NCBI GenBank assembly: GCA_964405735.1
Contig: CAYOPD010000009.1
Location: 4,460-68,459, forward strand
Source of the DNA: JADJLQ01 sp964405735
GTDB taxonomy: Bacteria > Bacteroidota > Bacteroidia > Chitinophagales > Saprospiraceae
Length of the DNA stretch: 64,000 nucleotides
Direction: 5' to 3'
Positions 9,939-18,164 of the stretch are shown here, one piece after another (positions within the stretch are counted from its first letter, which is position 1; each line of letters starts with the position of its first letter). Made by a program: the position numbers and the translations under genes. A model generated the notes under the pieces. That model did no database searches. It was not told the DNA's origin and worked only from the letters and a program-made list of their open reading frames with translations.

Positions 9939-9967
9939 TCTTTATATATAATACAAAAACATAATAT

Positions 9968-10005
9968 AATTCTCTGTAAGTACTAACTTGCAGGGAATTT
10001 TTTTT
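9968..10005 (+). terminator. terminator-like hairpin abutting the murF start codon
   Basis: The left arm AATTCTCTGTAAGT and right arm ACTTGCAGGGAATT form a 14-base-pair stem with two G-U pairs and a 4-base loop. A run of eight T residues (9998-10005) follows and the murF ATG is at 10006. This has the form of an intrinsic terminator for gldJ, but it leaves no room for a murF promoter or free leader downstream. It could therefore act as an attenuator or as a block to ribosome loading. Confidence 0.75.
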
Positions 10006-11319
10006 ATGGATATCCGGGATTTATACCTTGAGTTTTTAACTGGAACCGGCATCTGTACGGACAGCCGTGTGATAAAACCGGGGCAGTTGTTCTTTGGACT
10101 TTCGGGGACGCAGGCAAATGGCAGTGATTTTGCCTTGCAAGCCCTTCAAAAAGGAGCCCGGTATGCCATCGTGGATGACCCTGGCCTGGAAGGCCATCCT
10201 GGTTGCATCACAGTGCATTCGGCCCTCGAAACTCTCCAGCAATTTGCCACCTGGCACCGCATGCAATTAAATATACCGGTGATCGGTGTCACGGGCTCCG
10301 TGGGAAAAACGACTACCAAGGCCCTCATCCACACCGTCCTGTCCTCAAAATACAAGGCCTTTTGCACCCAGGGCAACTTTAATAATCACATCGGGGTACC
10401 CCTTTCCATCCTTTCCATATCCGCAGAACATGAAATCGCCGTCATCGAAATGGGCGCAAATCATATTGGGGAGATTGAAGCCCTGTGTGATATTGCCCGG
10501 CCCACCCACGGCCTGATTACGCGGATTGGCAAAGCCCACCTGGAGGGTTTTGGCAGCCTGGAGGGGGTTCTGATCGCGAAAACGGAATTGTTCAGGTACC
10601 TTCTGAAAAATAAAGGATTGGCTTTTATCAATGATCACGATGAACTTATCCTGTCGGCGAGTAAAGGGTTTGACATGCAAAAAGTGCTGATTCACCAGGC
10701 TATAAGCTCATCGATTCGGGCTGCGGATCCTTTCCTCGCTATCCGGATGGAACTGGCCGGTGAAAAAGCCATGGAGATTAAGACCCGGGTCCCTGGATCC
10801 TATAATCTTGAAAACATCGAAGCGGCAGCCTGCATCGGCCGGTTTTTTCAAGTGCCGATTGCGGGAATCGTAGAGGCTTTGGAAAAATTTGAAAGCACCT
10901 CCAACCGCTCCCAGGTCGTTGAATACGGCGGAAACCATTTTCTCATGGATGCCTACAATGCCAATCCCCTGAGTATGGCAGAAGCCATACGGTCTTTTGC
11001 CGGCACCCCGACGGCTGGAAAAAAGGTCCTGGTCCTGGGCGAAATGCGTGAGCTTGGGGCGGACAGTCCCGCCGAACACCAGAAGATCCTGGACCTCATT
11101 GCTGAATATACCTGGGAAAGGGTCATCCTGGTAGGCAAGGAGTATGCGGGCCTGATGACCAGGGACCCTTATATATATTTTCCGGATGTGGCAAGCCTGA
11201 GGCCCTGGTTTCAGGAACAAAAGTTCAGGGATACTTTTTTCCTGATCAAAGGAAGCCGTGGAGTAGCCCTTGAACAGTTGTTTGATTCCGGGACGATCAA
11301 TCCAGGTTCAGTACACTGA
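10006..11319 (+). CDS. murF: UDP-N-acetylmuramoyl-tripeptide--D-alanyl-D-alanine ligase
   Basis: Cytosolic Mur ligase that adds D-Ala-D-Ala to the UDP-MurNAc-tripeptide, the last soluble step of peptidoglycan precursor synthesis. The protein has 437 residues. The ATP-binding loop GVTGSVGKTTTK is at about residues 94-105, NFNNHIGVPLS follows, and MGANHIGEIEALC and the C-terminal Mur ligase domain (DAYNANPLSM, GEMRELG) are present. I start at the ATG at 10006; a TTG at 9988 lies inside the right arm of the upstream hairpin and would add only six residues. The stop overlaps the end of the convergent arginase-like gene by 23 bases. Confidence 0.96.
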   Translation: MDIRDLYLEFLTGTGICTDSRVIKPGQLFFGLSGTQANGSDFALQALQKGARYAIVDDPGLEGHPGCITVHSALETLQQFATWHRMQLNIPVIGVTGSVGKTTTKALIHTVLSSKYKAFCTQGNFNNHIGVPLSILSISAEHEIAVIEMGANHIGEIEALCDIARPTHGLITRIGKAHLEGFGSLEGVLIAKTELFRYLLKNKGLAFINDHDELILSASKGFDMQKVLIHQAISSSIRAADPFLAIRMELAGEKAMEIKTRVPGSYNLENIEAAACIGRFFQVPIAGIVEALEKFESTSNRSQVVEYGGNHFLMDAYNANPLSMAEAIRSFAGTPTAGKKVLVLGEMRELGADSPAEHQKILDLIAEYTWERVILVGKEYAGLMTRDPYIYFPDVASLRPWFQEQKFRDTFFLIKGSRGVALEQLFDSGTINPGSVH

Positions 11320-12340
11320 CGATCCTCGATGAGTAGGCGCCCTTGCTGGCCGCGCTGTAATCTTCGTAGGTACAGGAAATCCAATGGTCTTCATGATCGG
11401 GTATCTCAAGCCACCAGCGGCCGCTTTGATTGCTTTTCCAAAAATGGATATCCTTGCCGTTCTGTTGGTTGTGCACGATATATTGTGTCATCTTGGACTT
11501 CTGGATGGCCTTTTCTTCCCGGTGGTTGTTGAAACCCTCAAATAGGTACCAGATCAATTGAGCTGCAACGGCTGCGCCGCTTCCGTCCGCATCGGCAGCG
11601 GGATCATAACCATAGAGGCCAAATGATTTGAGATGGGAAGAAGCTCCGGAGTACTGGCAAATTTTACAGGCTTCCTCATAAAAGAAACCGCCCGGATTTA
11701 TTGACTTTTTAGGTGGAAAGTCCGTTTTACGCAGCGAGTCCAGGTCGAACAGAACATGATCAAGCGAACGGAACCAGGGTTCCACGGCATCTATATGTTG
11801 CCTTACCTGGCCCAATCTCATGGAATTGAGGCCCAGACGGCTGGTTTTTTCAATCTGCTCCGCCGGGGTGATGTGAAGTTGGTGTCCAATAAATTTAAAG
11901 GTGGCATTACCACTTTCTGCTGCTTCATATATGGACTCCCGGCACGAATAATCAGAAAGCAGGGAAGGGTGGACAGCAGCCCAGGAACTGACCATGGAGT
12001 GGCTTAAGGAAGCTTTCAAGTGGATCTCAAAATCCCGTGGATCTGATGAAATAAAGACCGGAATGATCCCGGCCTTAAAAAGGGATTGGAAGATGGCCAT
12101 GCCCTCCACGAGTGAACCGTTATTCAGGTTGCCCAGGTCAATCAGATTGGATGCCGGGAAATGGTCGGCCAGTTCAAACAACTCTGCTTTTATCCGATCG
12201 GCCTTGTCATCGGACCCGACCAGGGCAAAAGAAGGGCCGGAAAGGTTTTCGGGGTCCTTAATGGCATGCACGGAGTGTCCAATCCGGTCGTGGGGTTGTG
12301 GTGAGGTCATCTCTGAGGTAAGGCTCCAATTTTCTTTCAT
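11297..12340 (-). CDS. arginase-fold protein lacking the metal-binding residues
   Basis: Protein of 347 residues that resembles the ureohydrolase (arginase/agmatinase/formimidoylglutamase) family in length and in the order of its strands and motifs. The canonical GGxH, DAHxD and SFDxDxxDP metal-ligand motifs are not intact. The corresponding places read as VFISSDPRDF, SSWAAVHPSL and VLFDLDSLRKTDF, so most His and Asp ligands to the dinuclear manganese centre are gone. It is probably not a hydrolase and may have a structural or regulatory role. It is convergent with murF (23-base overlap) and divergent from the OmpA-family gene. The family assignment is by pattern and should be confirmed by a profile search. 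Confidence 0.65.
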   Translation of the reverse strand: MKENWSLTSEMTSPQPHDRIGHSVHAIKDPENLSGPSFALVGSDDKADRIKAELFELADHFPASNLIDLGNLNNGSLVEGMAIFQSLFKAGIIPVFISSDPRDFEIHLKASLSHSMVSSWAAVHPSLLSDYSCRESIYEAAESGNATFKFIGHQLHITPAEQIEKTSRLGLNSMRLGQVRQHIDAVEPWFRSLDHVLFDLDSLRKTDFPPKKSINPGGFFYEEACKICQYSGASSHLKSFGLYGYDPAADADGSGAAVAAQLIWYLFEGFNNHREEKAIQKSKMTQYIVHNQQNGKDIHFWKSNQSGRWWLEIPDHEDHWISCTYEDYSAASKGAYSSRIVSVLNLD

Positions 12341-12371
12341 ATATTATTCTATATGCGTTATTAATGAATTA

Positions 12372-12379
12372 CAAATATA
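12372..12379 (-). promoter_or_regulatory. candidate -7 box for the arginase-like gene
   Basis: TATATTTG on the minus strand matches TAnnTTTG exactly, 31 bases before the ATG at 12340. It sits in an AT-rich divergent spacer (12341-12510) that should also hold the promoter of the OmpA-family gene. Confidence 0.4.
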
Positions 12380-12510
12380 TTTAATATGTTATATTTTCTG
12401 AAATTATTTATCCTTTTTGTTTTTTAGTTATATTTTGTTGCTGTTTTTAACGTTATTCAGTGGGTTGCAGAGAATTGAATAACCGGTATATTATTTATTA
12501 TCATTACCCT

Positions 12511-14268
12511 ATGAAGTTTATTTTATCCAGATTTTATATAATAGCTACCCTTCTGGTTTTTGCGGGTTCCATTGCAGCCCAGGACGACACCTGGACTGCG
12601 CCTAAAATCACGGATAATATGACTACCAATCCGGAACAAAACCAGAAATGGCGGATGGGTGAATTCAGGTATTCCGCAAAGCCGAAAAACATGTGGGAAC
12701 TCGGCATCCATGCCGGGCACTATTTTATTACCGGGGATGTGGATTCCCGGGTACCCGGTGGTTTTGGTGTGGGAGTTCACCTCAGAAAAGCCATTCATTA
12801 TGTGTTTTCATTGCGTGGAGAACTTACGTATGGAGTGAGCAAAGGACTCGACCCCCAGTTGACGCTTCAAGCCGTTGCAGCCCAGGACCTGAATGGAACT
12901 TCTGCAAGCGGGAAGCATGGAAATTTATACCGGAACTACAAAAACCAGGATATCAACACCCAGTTGCAAGGTGTGCTGAACATCGGGAATATTCTTTTTC
13001 ACCGGGAAAGGAATAAATGGAATTGGTACATAAACGCAGGCATCGGCCTTAACTTTAATACTACCAAGATCGATGCCTTGAAAGGAAATTCAGCCTATGA
13101 TTTTTCCTCGGTCAGTGGAAACGTGGATACCCGGTCCGGAAGGAAGGCCATTAAAAAGAAAATAAAAAGCATCCTGGATGGAGATTATGAAACAGAAGCC
13201 AGGAAGCAGGTGGCCGTATTCAGGCTGGGAGACAAAACCAATGTACATCCTTTGTTTTCTGTGGGTACCGGAATCGCCAGGAAATTAAGCAAGCGCGTCA
13301 ATCTTGCCCTGGAGCATGAAGTGCTTACCTCGGGCAATGACCTCCTGGACGGCTTCGTTTACCGTTCGGTGGAAGATCAGTCCAATAATAACGACGTCGC
13401 GCATTATACTTCCCTGCGGCTTGGCATCAACCTGGGCAGTTTTGAGAAAAAGACCGAACCCCTGTACTGGCTCAACCCGCTGGATGGCGTCTTGCATGAT
13501 CTGACCGAACTCAAACAAAGGCCCATCCTGGACCTCACGGATGTGGATGGAGATGGGGTGATCGACATGGTCGACGAAGAGAAAAACTCCCCAACCGGGG
13601 CCCTGGTTGACACCAAGGGGGTTGCCTTAGACAGCGACAAGGACGGAGTGCCTGATCATGTGGATAGAGAGCGTTTTTCACCCCCGGGATTTTCCATCGA
13701 TGCCCAGGGAGTTGCTGAAATGGGGGGAGGCAAAGGACTGACCGAAGATGAGGTCATCAATTTAATCAATCAGAGGATCAGCAGCATTAAGACCGACTGG
13801 TTCCTGCCCATGATTCATTTTGACCTCGACAAATATTATATCAAACCGGAGTTTTACGGACAATTGCATCATGTGGCCACCGTGATGAAATCGCACCCCG
13901 ATCTCAAAGTCGCCGTGGTCGGGCATACGGATGTGCGGAACCCCGATGATTACAACAAGGTGCTGGCATATAAAAGGGCTGATGCCGCCATTTCATACCT
14001 GATGTCCAAATACAGCCTGCCCAGGGACCGTTTCCTTATCCAATACGGAGGTGAATCCATGCCCATGGTTCCCGGCTTGCCGGACAGCCATCAAATCAGC
14101 AAACAGGACGAAATGAGCCAGTATATCAATCGCCGGGTTGAATTTCGTATTGCCGTGTCCGGGGACCAGGATATGGAAAGGCCCGCCGGGCCCGATGCCG
14201 GTAAAAATACTCCCGGTTCTTCCCGTACTGGCCCCAAATACAGTGGCAATTTGAATTCCGGCTATTGA
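12511..14268 (+). CDS. OmpA-family outer membrane protein with N-terminal barrel
   Basis: Protein of 585 residues. A signal peptide (YIIATLLVFAGSIAAQ) precedes an N-terminal outer-membrane domain of about 300 residues with glycine/aromatic strands. Two thrombospondin type 3-like calcium repeats follow (DVDGDGVIDMVD near residue 344 and DSDKDGVPDHVD near 375). The C-terminal OmpA peptidoglycan-binding domain covers about residues 430-560, with the motif VVGHTDVRNPDDYN and the terminal NRRVEFRI. It should tether the outer membrane to peptidoglycan. An in-frame ATG at 12460 would put 17 residues before the signal peptide, so the ATG at 12511 is preferred. Confidence 0.92.
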   Translation: MKFILSRFYIIATLLVFAGSIAAQDDTWTAPKITDNMTTNPEQNQKWRMGEFRYSAKPKNMWELGIHAGHYFITGDVDSRVPGGFGVGVHLRKAIHYVFSLRGELTYGVSKGLDPQLTLQAVAAQDLNGTSASGKHGNLYRNYKNQDINTQLQGVLNIGNILFHRERNKWNWYINAGIGLNFNTTKIDALKGNSAYDFSSVSGNVDTRSGRKAIKKKIKSILDGDYETEARKQVAVFRLGDKTNVHPLFSVGTGIARKLSKRVNLALEHEVLTSGNDLLDGFVYRSVEDQSNNNDVAHYTSLRLGINLGSFEKKTEPLYWLNPLDGVLHDLTELKQRPILDLTDVDGDGVIDMVDEEKNSPTGALVDTKGVALDSDKDGVPDHVDRERFSPPGFSIDAQGVAEMGGGKGLTEDEVINLINQRISSIKTDWFLPMIHFDLDKYYIKPEFYGQLHHVATVMKSHPDLKVAVVGHTDVRNPDDYNKVLAYKRADAAISYLMSKYSLPRDRFLIQYGGESMPMVPGLPDSHQISKQDEMSQYINRRVEFRIAVSGDQDMERPAGPDAGKNTPGSSRTGPKYSGNLNSGY

Positions 14269-14438
14269 TAGCAGGGGTCATTCATAATTCCAACAACTCA
14301 AAGGAGGCTGCCAATTCAAATACGGATAATTCAGGCATCATGCCTGATGAGAATTGTTTATTCATTAATTCAGAGAACAACTTGGCATCATCATTTGTGT
14401 GATCCCTAATTTGAATGATCCCTTACGAAATCCCTTCA
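14269..14438. other. non-coding stretch without recognised content
   Basis: The gap after the OmpA-family stop has no plausible gene. It contains short AT-rich and palindromic pieces such as GGCATCATGCCTGATG near 14333-14348, but no clear terminator. Its right part merges into the decayed end of the GIY-YIG pseudogene. Confidence 0.5.
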
Positions 14439-14668
14439 CTAGAATTTCAAGACCCAATCTGTTGTTTTGGAAGTGAAAGTCGAAATGCCCGCATTGTGTT
14501 CGGCTAATCTTTTCTCCAGATCGGAAGTATAGCCANNNNNNNNNNNNNNNNNNNNNNNNNNNNNNNNNNNNNNNNNNNNNNNNNNNNNNNNNNNNNNNNN
14601 NNNNNNNNNNNNNNNNNNNNNNNNNNNNNNNNNNNTTTTGGACTATAAATAATATAGGTGAAGAACAT
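14439..14668 (-). pseudogene. truncated second copy of GIY-YIG nuclease gene, interrupted by assembly gap
   Basis: The right part (14636-14668) encodes the same first residues as the intact neighbour (MFFTYIIYSPK). The left part (14439-14535) encodes GYTSDLEKRLAEHNAGIS and then diverges (TFTSKTTDWVLKF), ending in an early TAG. The C-terminal third of the domain is missing. Between the two parts is a 100-N gap; in the intact copy the same interval is only about 17 bases. Identity to the intact copy is complete on both sides next to the gap and falls off farther left, which suggests an old duplication with local homogenisation or a chimeric contig end. Confidence 0.75.
14536..14635. other. scaffold gap (100 N)
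   Basis: A run of exactly 100 N, a conventional placeholder length. Both flanks are near-identical to parts of the intact GIY-YIG/tRNA unit at 14764-15093, so the assembly broke in a repeat. Confidence 0.98.
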
Positions 14669-14675
14669 AGTGTGA

Positions 14676-14773
14676 TGGTGGAGCATATCGTCCCGAGTCC
14701 TCGGGAGAACCGATGACCTCTTCCCCGAAGGCTTTCGGGCCCCGAATGCTTTCGGGGAGCGCTCTAGCCAGCT
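14676..14773 (-). pseudogene. tRNA-Ala pseudogene with palindromic insertions
   Basis: Damaged copy of the tRNA-Ala at 15017-15093. It keeps the encoded CCA, the 3' acceptor strand, the T-stem, the variable region and part of the D-arm, and stops at AGCTGGCT of the D-arm, so the 5' acceptor strand is missing. The T-loop carries an inserted palindrome (TCCCGAG-GA-CTCGGGA). The anticodon arm is replaced by two tandem hairpins (CCCCGAA-AGCA-TTCGGGG and CCCGAA-AGCC-TTCGGG). It cannot be a working tRNA. Its D-arm sequence supplies the last codons and the stop of the intact GIY-YIG gene. Confidence 0.85.
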
Positions 14774-15009
14774 TCGATGAGGTAGAGGATATATTTCCGG
14801 CTTTTTTTCTTTTTGATCGCCATCTCAAATTTAAAGGCATCGGTTCTTGAATTGAAAGGTCCGGAGAATTTTAAGATCCAATCGGTTGCTTTGGAGGTGA
14901 AAGCCGAAATGCCCGCATTGTGTTCGGCTAATCTTTTCTCCAGATCGGAAGTATAGCCAATGTAATAACGGTCCAGTTTTGGACTATAAATAATATAGGT
15001 GAAGAACAT
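14764..15009 (-). CDS. GIY-YIG nuclease family protein
   Basis: Stand-alone GIY-YIG domain protein of 81 residues (UvrC N-terminal-like / YhbQ-like). The diagnostic YIIYSP and YYIGYT strands, the conserved Arg in LEKRLAEHNAG and the late K-rich end (AIKKKKSRKYIL) are seen. It is probably a small endonuclease of unknown target; such genes are common and often multicopy in Bacteroidota. I start at the ATG at 15009, seven bases after the tRNA-Ala CCA; an upstream ATG at 15027 lies inside the tRNA. The last residues EAG and the TAG stop are contributed by the adjacent tRNA-Ala pseudogene, so the C-terminus may not be the ancestral one. Confidence 0.85.
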   Translation of the reverse strand: MFFTYIIYSPKLDRYYIGYTSDLEKRLAEHNAGISAFTSKATDWILKFSGPFNSRTDAFKFEMAIKKKKSRKYILYLIEAG

Positions 15010-15016
15010 AGTGTGA

Positions 15017-15093
<77 letters not shown>

Positions 15094-15129
15094 CTCCTGT
15101 TCAAAACGAGGTGCAAATATAGAAAGTTT

Positions 15130-15213
15130 TCAGGAATCAGCAATCCGTTTTCAGTAGTCAGCAGCATTCACTCCAAATGGCTGATGGCTGATAGCTGTAG
15201 CTCACAGCTGCAA
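15130..15213. repeat. heptamer-type intergenic repeat relic
   Basis: The segment between carB and tRNA-Ala contains degenerate AGTCAGC and GGCTGATGGCTGATAGCT reiterations, the same family as at 2470-2525 and around 45520-45655. No gene is seen. Confidence 0.6.
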
Positions 15214-15214
15214 T

Positions 15215-18031
15215 CTACCTCGTCAAATACATGCTCGCCTCACTCACCAGTTTCCTGAAAAACGGATCTTTCAGGTCCTTGATATAATAGATGGCTTCCC
15301 CGGTGCTTTTCATCTCCGGCCCGAGTTGTTTGTCCACATGGGGGAATTTCTCGAAAGAAAATACCGGAACCTTGATGGCATATCCCTGGAGATTTTTAAG
15401 GATCTCAAAATCACGTAGCTTTTTGGTGCCCATCATCACATGCGTGGCAATATTGAGGTAAGGCACCTGATAGGCCTTGGCAATGAATGGGGTGGTGCGG
15501 GAAGCCCGCGGGTTGGCCTCAATCACGTAGACCTGGTGGTCCTTGATGGCAAATTGGATATTGATCAGGCCGCAGATATCGAGGGACCGGGCAATTTTTT
15601 CAGCGTAAAAAGCCATGGTACTGATTTCGTCTTCCGTGAGGCTGTATGGAGGCAATAAAGCATGGCTGTCCCCGGAATGGATCCCGGCCGGCTCGACGTG
15701 TTCCATGACCCCCATGATGTGGAAATCTTCACCGTCAAAGATGGCGTCGATCTCCGCTTCCTTGGCCCTTTCCAGAAACTGGTCGATCAGGACCTTGTTT
15801 TCAGGCATATGTTTGAAAATCGTGAGCACATGGTGTTCGAGTTCGTCATCGTTGATCACAATGCGCATTTTCTGGCCACCCAGCACATAAGAAGGCCTGA
15901 CGAGGACCGGGTAGCCGGTGCGTTTGGCTACGGCGAGAGCCTCATCGGCGTCGCGGGCAGTGCCGTATTCCGGATAAGGGATTTCAAGTTCTTTGAGCAA
16001 ATCGGAAAAACGTCCGCGGTCTTCGGCGATATCCATGCTGTTGAATGAAGTGCCAATGATCCGGATGCCTTCCCGGTGTATTTCTTCGGCCAGTTTGAGG
16101 GCGGTTTGCCCGCCGAGCTGGACGATGACCCCCTCCGGTTTTTCAAGGTCGAGGATTTCTTTGAGATGTTCCCAATAAACCGGTTCGAAATATAGCTTGT
16201 CAGCGATATCGAAGTCCGTGGATACGGTTTCCGGGTTACAATTGACCATGATGGATTCATATCCCGCTTCTTTGATGGCGATGAGGCCATGGACACAACA
16301 ATAGTCAAACTCTATGCCCTGACCGATCCGGTTGGGGCCGGAACCCAGGACGATGATTTTCTTTTTATCTGAAGGGATGGATTCGTTTTCGCGGTCAAAG
16401 GTAGAATAAAAGTAGGGGGTCCTTGCTTGAAATTCGGCGGCACAGGTGTCCACCATTTTATATGTTCTGCGGATGCCCAGCTTGATCCGGTGGCGGTAAA
16501 CTTCTTTTTCATTGATCCGGAGTAACCAGGCAATCTGGCCGTCTGAATAGCCCAGTTCTTTCATCTCCCGCAGGAAAGGGGCGGGGATGTCCTCCGCCAC
16601 ATTGTACCGCATGAGTTCATCCTCAATCCGGACCAGGCTTTTGATCTGCTTGATAAACCAGGGATCAATGAGGGTAAGCTTGTGAATCGTTTTTTCAGGA
16701 ACGCCCAGCCGGAGTGCATCCTTTACCCGGTAAACCCGGTCGTCAAAAGCCGTTTCAAGCCTTTTAAGTATATCCTGGGTCTGGATCCATTCCTTTTTAT
16801 CGGCTCCTAGGCCCATCCGCCTGTTTTCCTGGGACTGGCAGGCTTTCTGAATAGCTTCCAGGAAACTTCGCCCGATGGCCATGACTTCTCCTACGGATTT
16901 CATCTGAAGGCCGAGCTTATGGTCAGCGCCCTGGAACTTTTCAAAATCCCAGCGGGGCATTTTGACGATGACATAATCAAGGGTGGGCTCAAAATAAGCG
17001 GAGGTGGTTTTGGTGATCTGGTTTTTCAGTTCATCCAGGTTGTATCCGATGGCCAGTTTGGCCGCAATTTTGGCAATGGGATAACCCGTGGCTTTGCTGG
17101 CCAGGGCCGAAGACCTTGATACCCTGGGATTGATCTCCACTACAATCAGTTCTTCATTTTCCGGGTTGAGGGCAAACTGCACATTGCAGCCTCCTGCAAA
17201 ATTTCCCATGGAACGCATGAGGGTGATGGCATCGGTCCGCATTTTCTGGAAGGCCGTGTCCGACAGAGTCATCGCCGGGGCCACCGTGATGCTGTCTCCC
17301 GTGTGAATACCCATCGGATCCATATTTTCCACCGTACAGATGATGGCTACGCTGTCGTTGAGGTCCCGGAGTAATTCAAGTTCAAATTCTTTCCAGCCCA
17401 GGACGGCTTTTTCTACCAGCACTTCATGGGATGGGGAAGCGTCCAGTCCGCGGCGAAGTGCTTCATCAAATTCATCTTCTTTCATCACAAAACCCCCTCC
17501 TGTGCCACCCAGGGTAAAGGAAGGTCTGATCACCAGGGGAAATCCGATTTTCTGGGCCGCATTTTTTCCTTCGAGGAAAGAATTGGCGATGTGGGAAGGG
17601 GGAACCGACATGCCAAGTTGTTTGACGTGGTTCCTGAATTTTTCCCTGTTTTCTGCCAGTTCGATCGCATCGATGTCCACCCCGATCATACGAACGCCGT
17701 ATTTATCCCAGACTCCCTGCTTTTCCGCTTCCACAGCGAGGTTGAGGGCGGTCTGTCCTCCCATGGTCGGCAGTACGGCGTCAATTTTCTGTTCTTCAAG
17801 GATTTTAATCAGGCTTTCGACGGTGAGTGGCCAGAGATAAATATGATCGGCCGTGACCGGGTCGGTCATGATGGTCGCCGGGTTGGAATTGATCAGGGAG
17901 ACCTCAATCCCTTCTTCCCTCAATGACCTGGAAGCCTGGGATCCGGAATAGTCAAACTCGCAGGCCTGTCCAATGACAATAGGCCCGCTGCCGATGATCA
18001 GGACGGATTTAATGGAGTGGTCACGAGGCAT
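15215..18031 (-). CDS. carB: carbamoyl-phosphate synthase large subunit
   Basis: ATP-dependent synthesis of carbamoyl phosphate for arginine and pyrimidines. The protein has 938 residues and two homologous ATP-grasp halves, each opened by the nucleotide-fold motif (IIGSGPIVIGQACEFDYSG in the first, LGSGPNRIGQGIEFDYCC in the second). It ends about 24 residues after the second STGEA motif, so the C-terminal MGS-like allosteric domain of the roughly 1070-residue E. coli enzyme is absent; Bacteroidota enzymes are commonly this short. An in-frame TTG at 18067 lies inside a predicted -7 box, so the ATG at 18031 (MPRDHSIKSVLIIG) is the better start. carA is not in the window. Confidence 0.96.
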   Translation of the reverse strand: MPRDHSIKSVLIIGSGPIVIGQACEFDYSGSQASRSLREEGIEVSLINSNPATIMTDPVTADHIYLWPLTVESLIKILEEQKIDAVLPTMGGQTALNLAVEAEKQGVWDKYGVRMIGVDIDAIELAENREKFRNHVKQLGMSVPPSHIANSFLEGKNAAQKIGFPLVIRPSFTLGGTGGGFVMKEDEFDEALRRGLDASPSHEVLVEKAVLGWKEFELELLRDLNDSVAIICTVENMDPMGIHTGDSITVAPAMTLSDTAFQKMRTDAITLMRSMGNFAGGCNVQFALNPENEELIVVEINPRVSRSSALASKATGYPIAKIAAKLAIGYNLDELKNQITKTTSAYFEPTLDYVIVKMPRWDFEKFQGADHKLGLQMKSVGEVMAIGRSFLEAIQKACQSQENRRMGLGADKKEWIQTQDILKRLETAFDDRVYRVKDALRLGVPEKTIHKLTLIDPWFIKQIKSLVRIEDELMRYNVAEDIPAPFLREMKELGYSDGQIAWLLRINEKEVYRHRIKLGIRRTYKMVDTCAAEFQARTPYFYSTFDRENESIPSDKKKIIVLGSGPNRIGQGIEFDYCCVHGLIAIKEAGYESIMVNCNPETVSTDFDIADKLYFEPVYWEHLKEILDLEKPEGVIVQLGGQTALKLAEEIHREGIRIIGTSFNSMDIAEDRGRFSDLLKELEIPYPEYGTARDADEALAVAKRTGYPVLVRPSYVLGGQKMRIVINDDELEHHVLTIFKHMPENKVLIDQFLERAKEAEIDAIFDGEDFHIMGVMEHVEPAGIHSGDSHALLPPYSLTEDEISTMAFYAEKIARSLDICGLINIQFAIKDHQVYVIEANPRASRTTPFIAKAYQVPYLNIATHVMMGTKKLRDFEILKNLQGYAIKVPVFSFEKFPHVDKQLGPEMKSTGEAIYYIKDLKDPFFRKLVSEASMYLTR

Positions 18032-18064
18032 GTATGGATCAGGTATGGTATTATTAAAATCGCG

Positions 18065-18072
18065 CAAAGATA
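18065..18072 (-). promoter_or_regulatory. candidate -7 box for carB
   Basis: TATCTTTG on the minus strand matches TAnnTTTG and lies 33 bases upstream of the carB ATG. It argues against translation starting at the TTG contained in it. Confidence 0.45.
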
Positions 18073-18148
18073 AAACTTAGTCAGGGACTGTGGTATGAAT
18101 CCGGGAGGATTAATGACTCTTTCCTGAGGGCTGAAAACCACAATTTCA

Positions 18149-18156
18149 TACATTTG
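18149..18156 (+). promoter_or_regulatory. candidate -7 box for the hydroxyacid dehydrogenase
   Basis: TACATTTG matches TAnnTTTG exactly and ends eight bases before the ATG at 18165, predicting a nearly leaderless transcript. Confidence 0.4.
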
Positions 18157-18164
18157 AAGCAGAT

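Noticed and set aside
14504..14686. Small minus-strand protein across the first N gap
   Set aside because: It is only the decayed GIY-YIG copy joined through placeholder bases.
18032..18067. N-terminal extension of carB to a TTG codon
   Set aside because: The TTG lies inside an exact -7 promoter box, and the family starts near MPRDHSIKSVLIIG.
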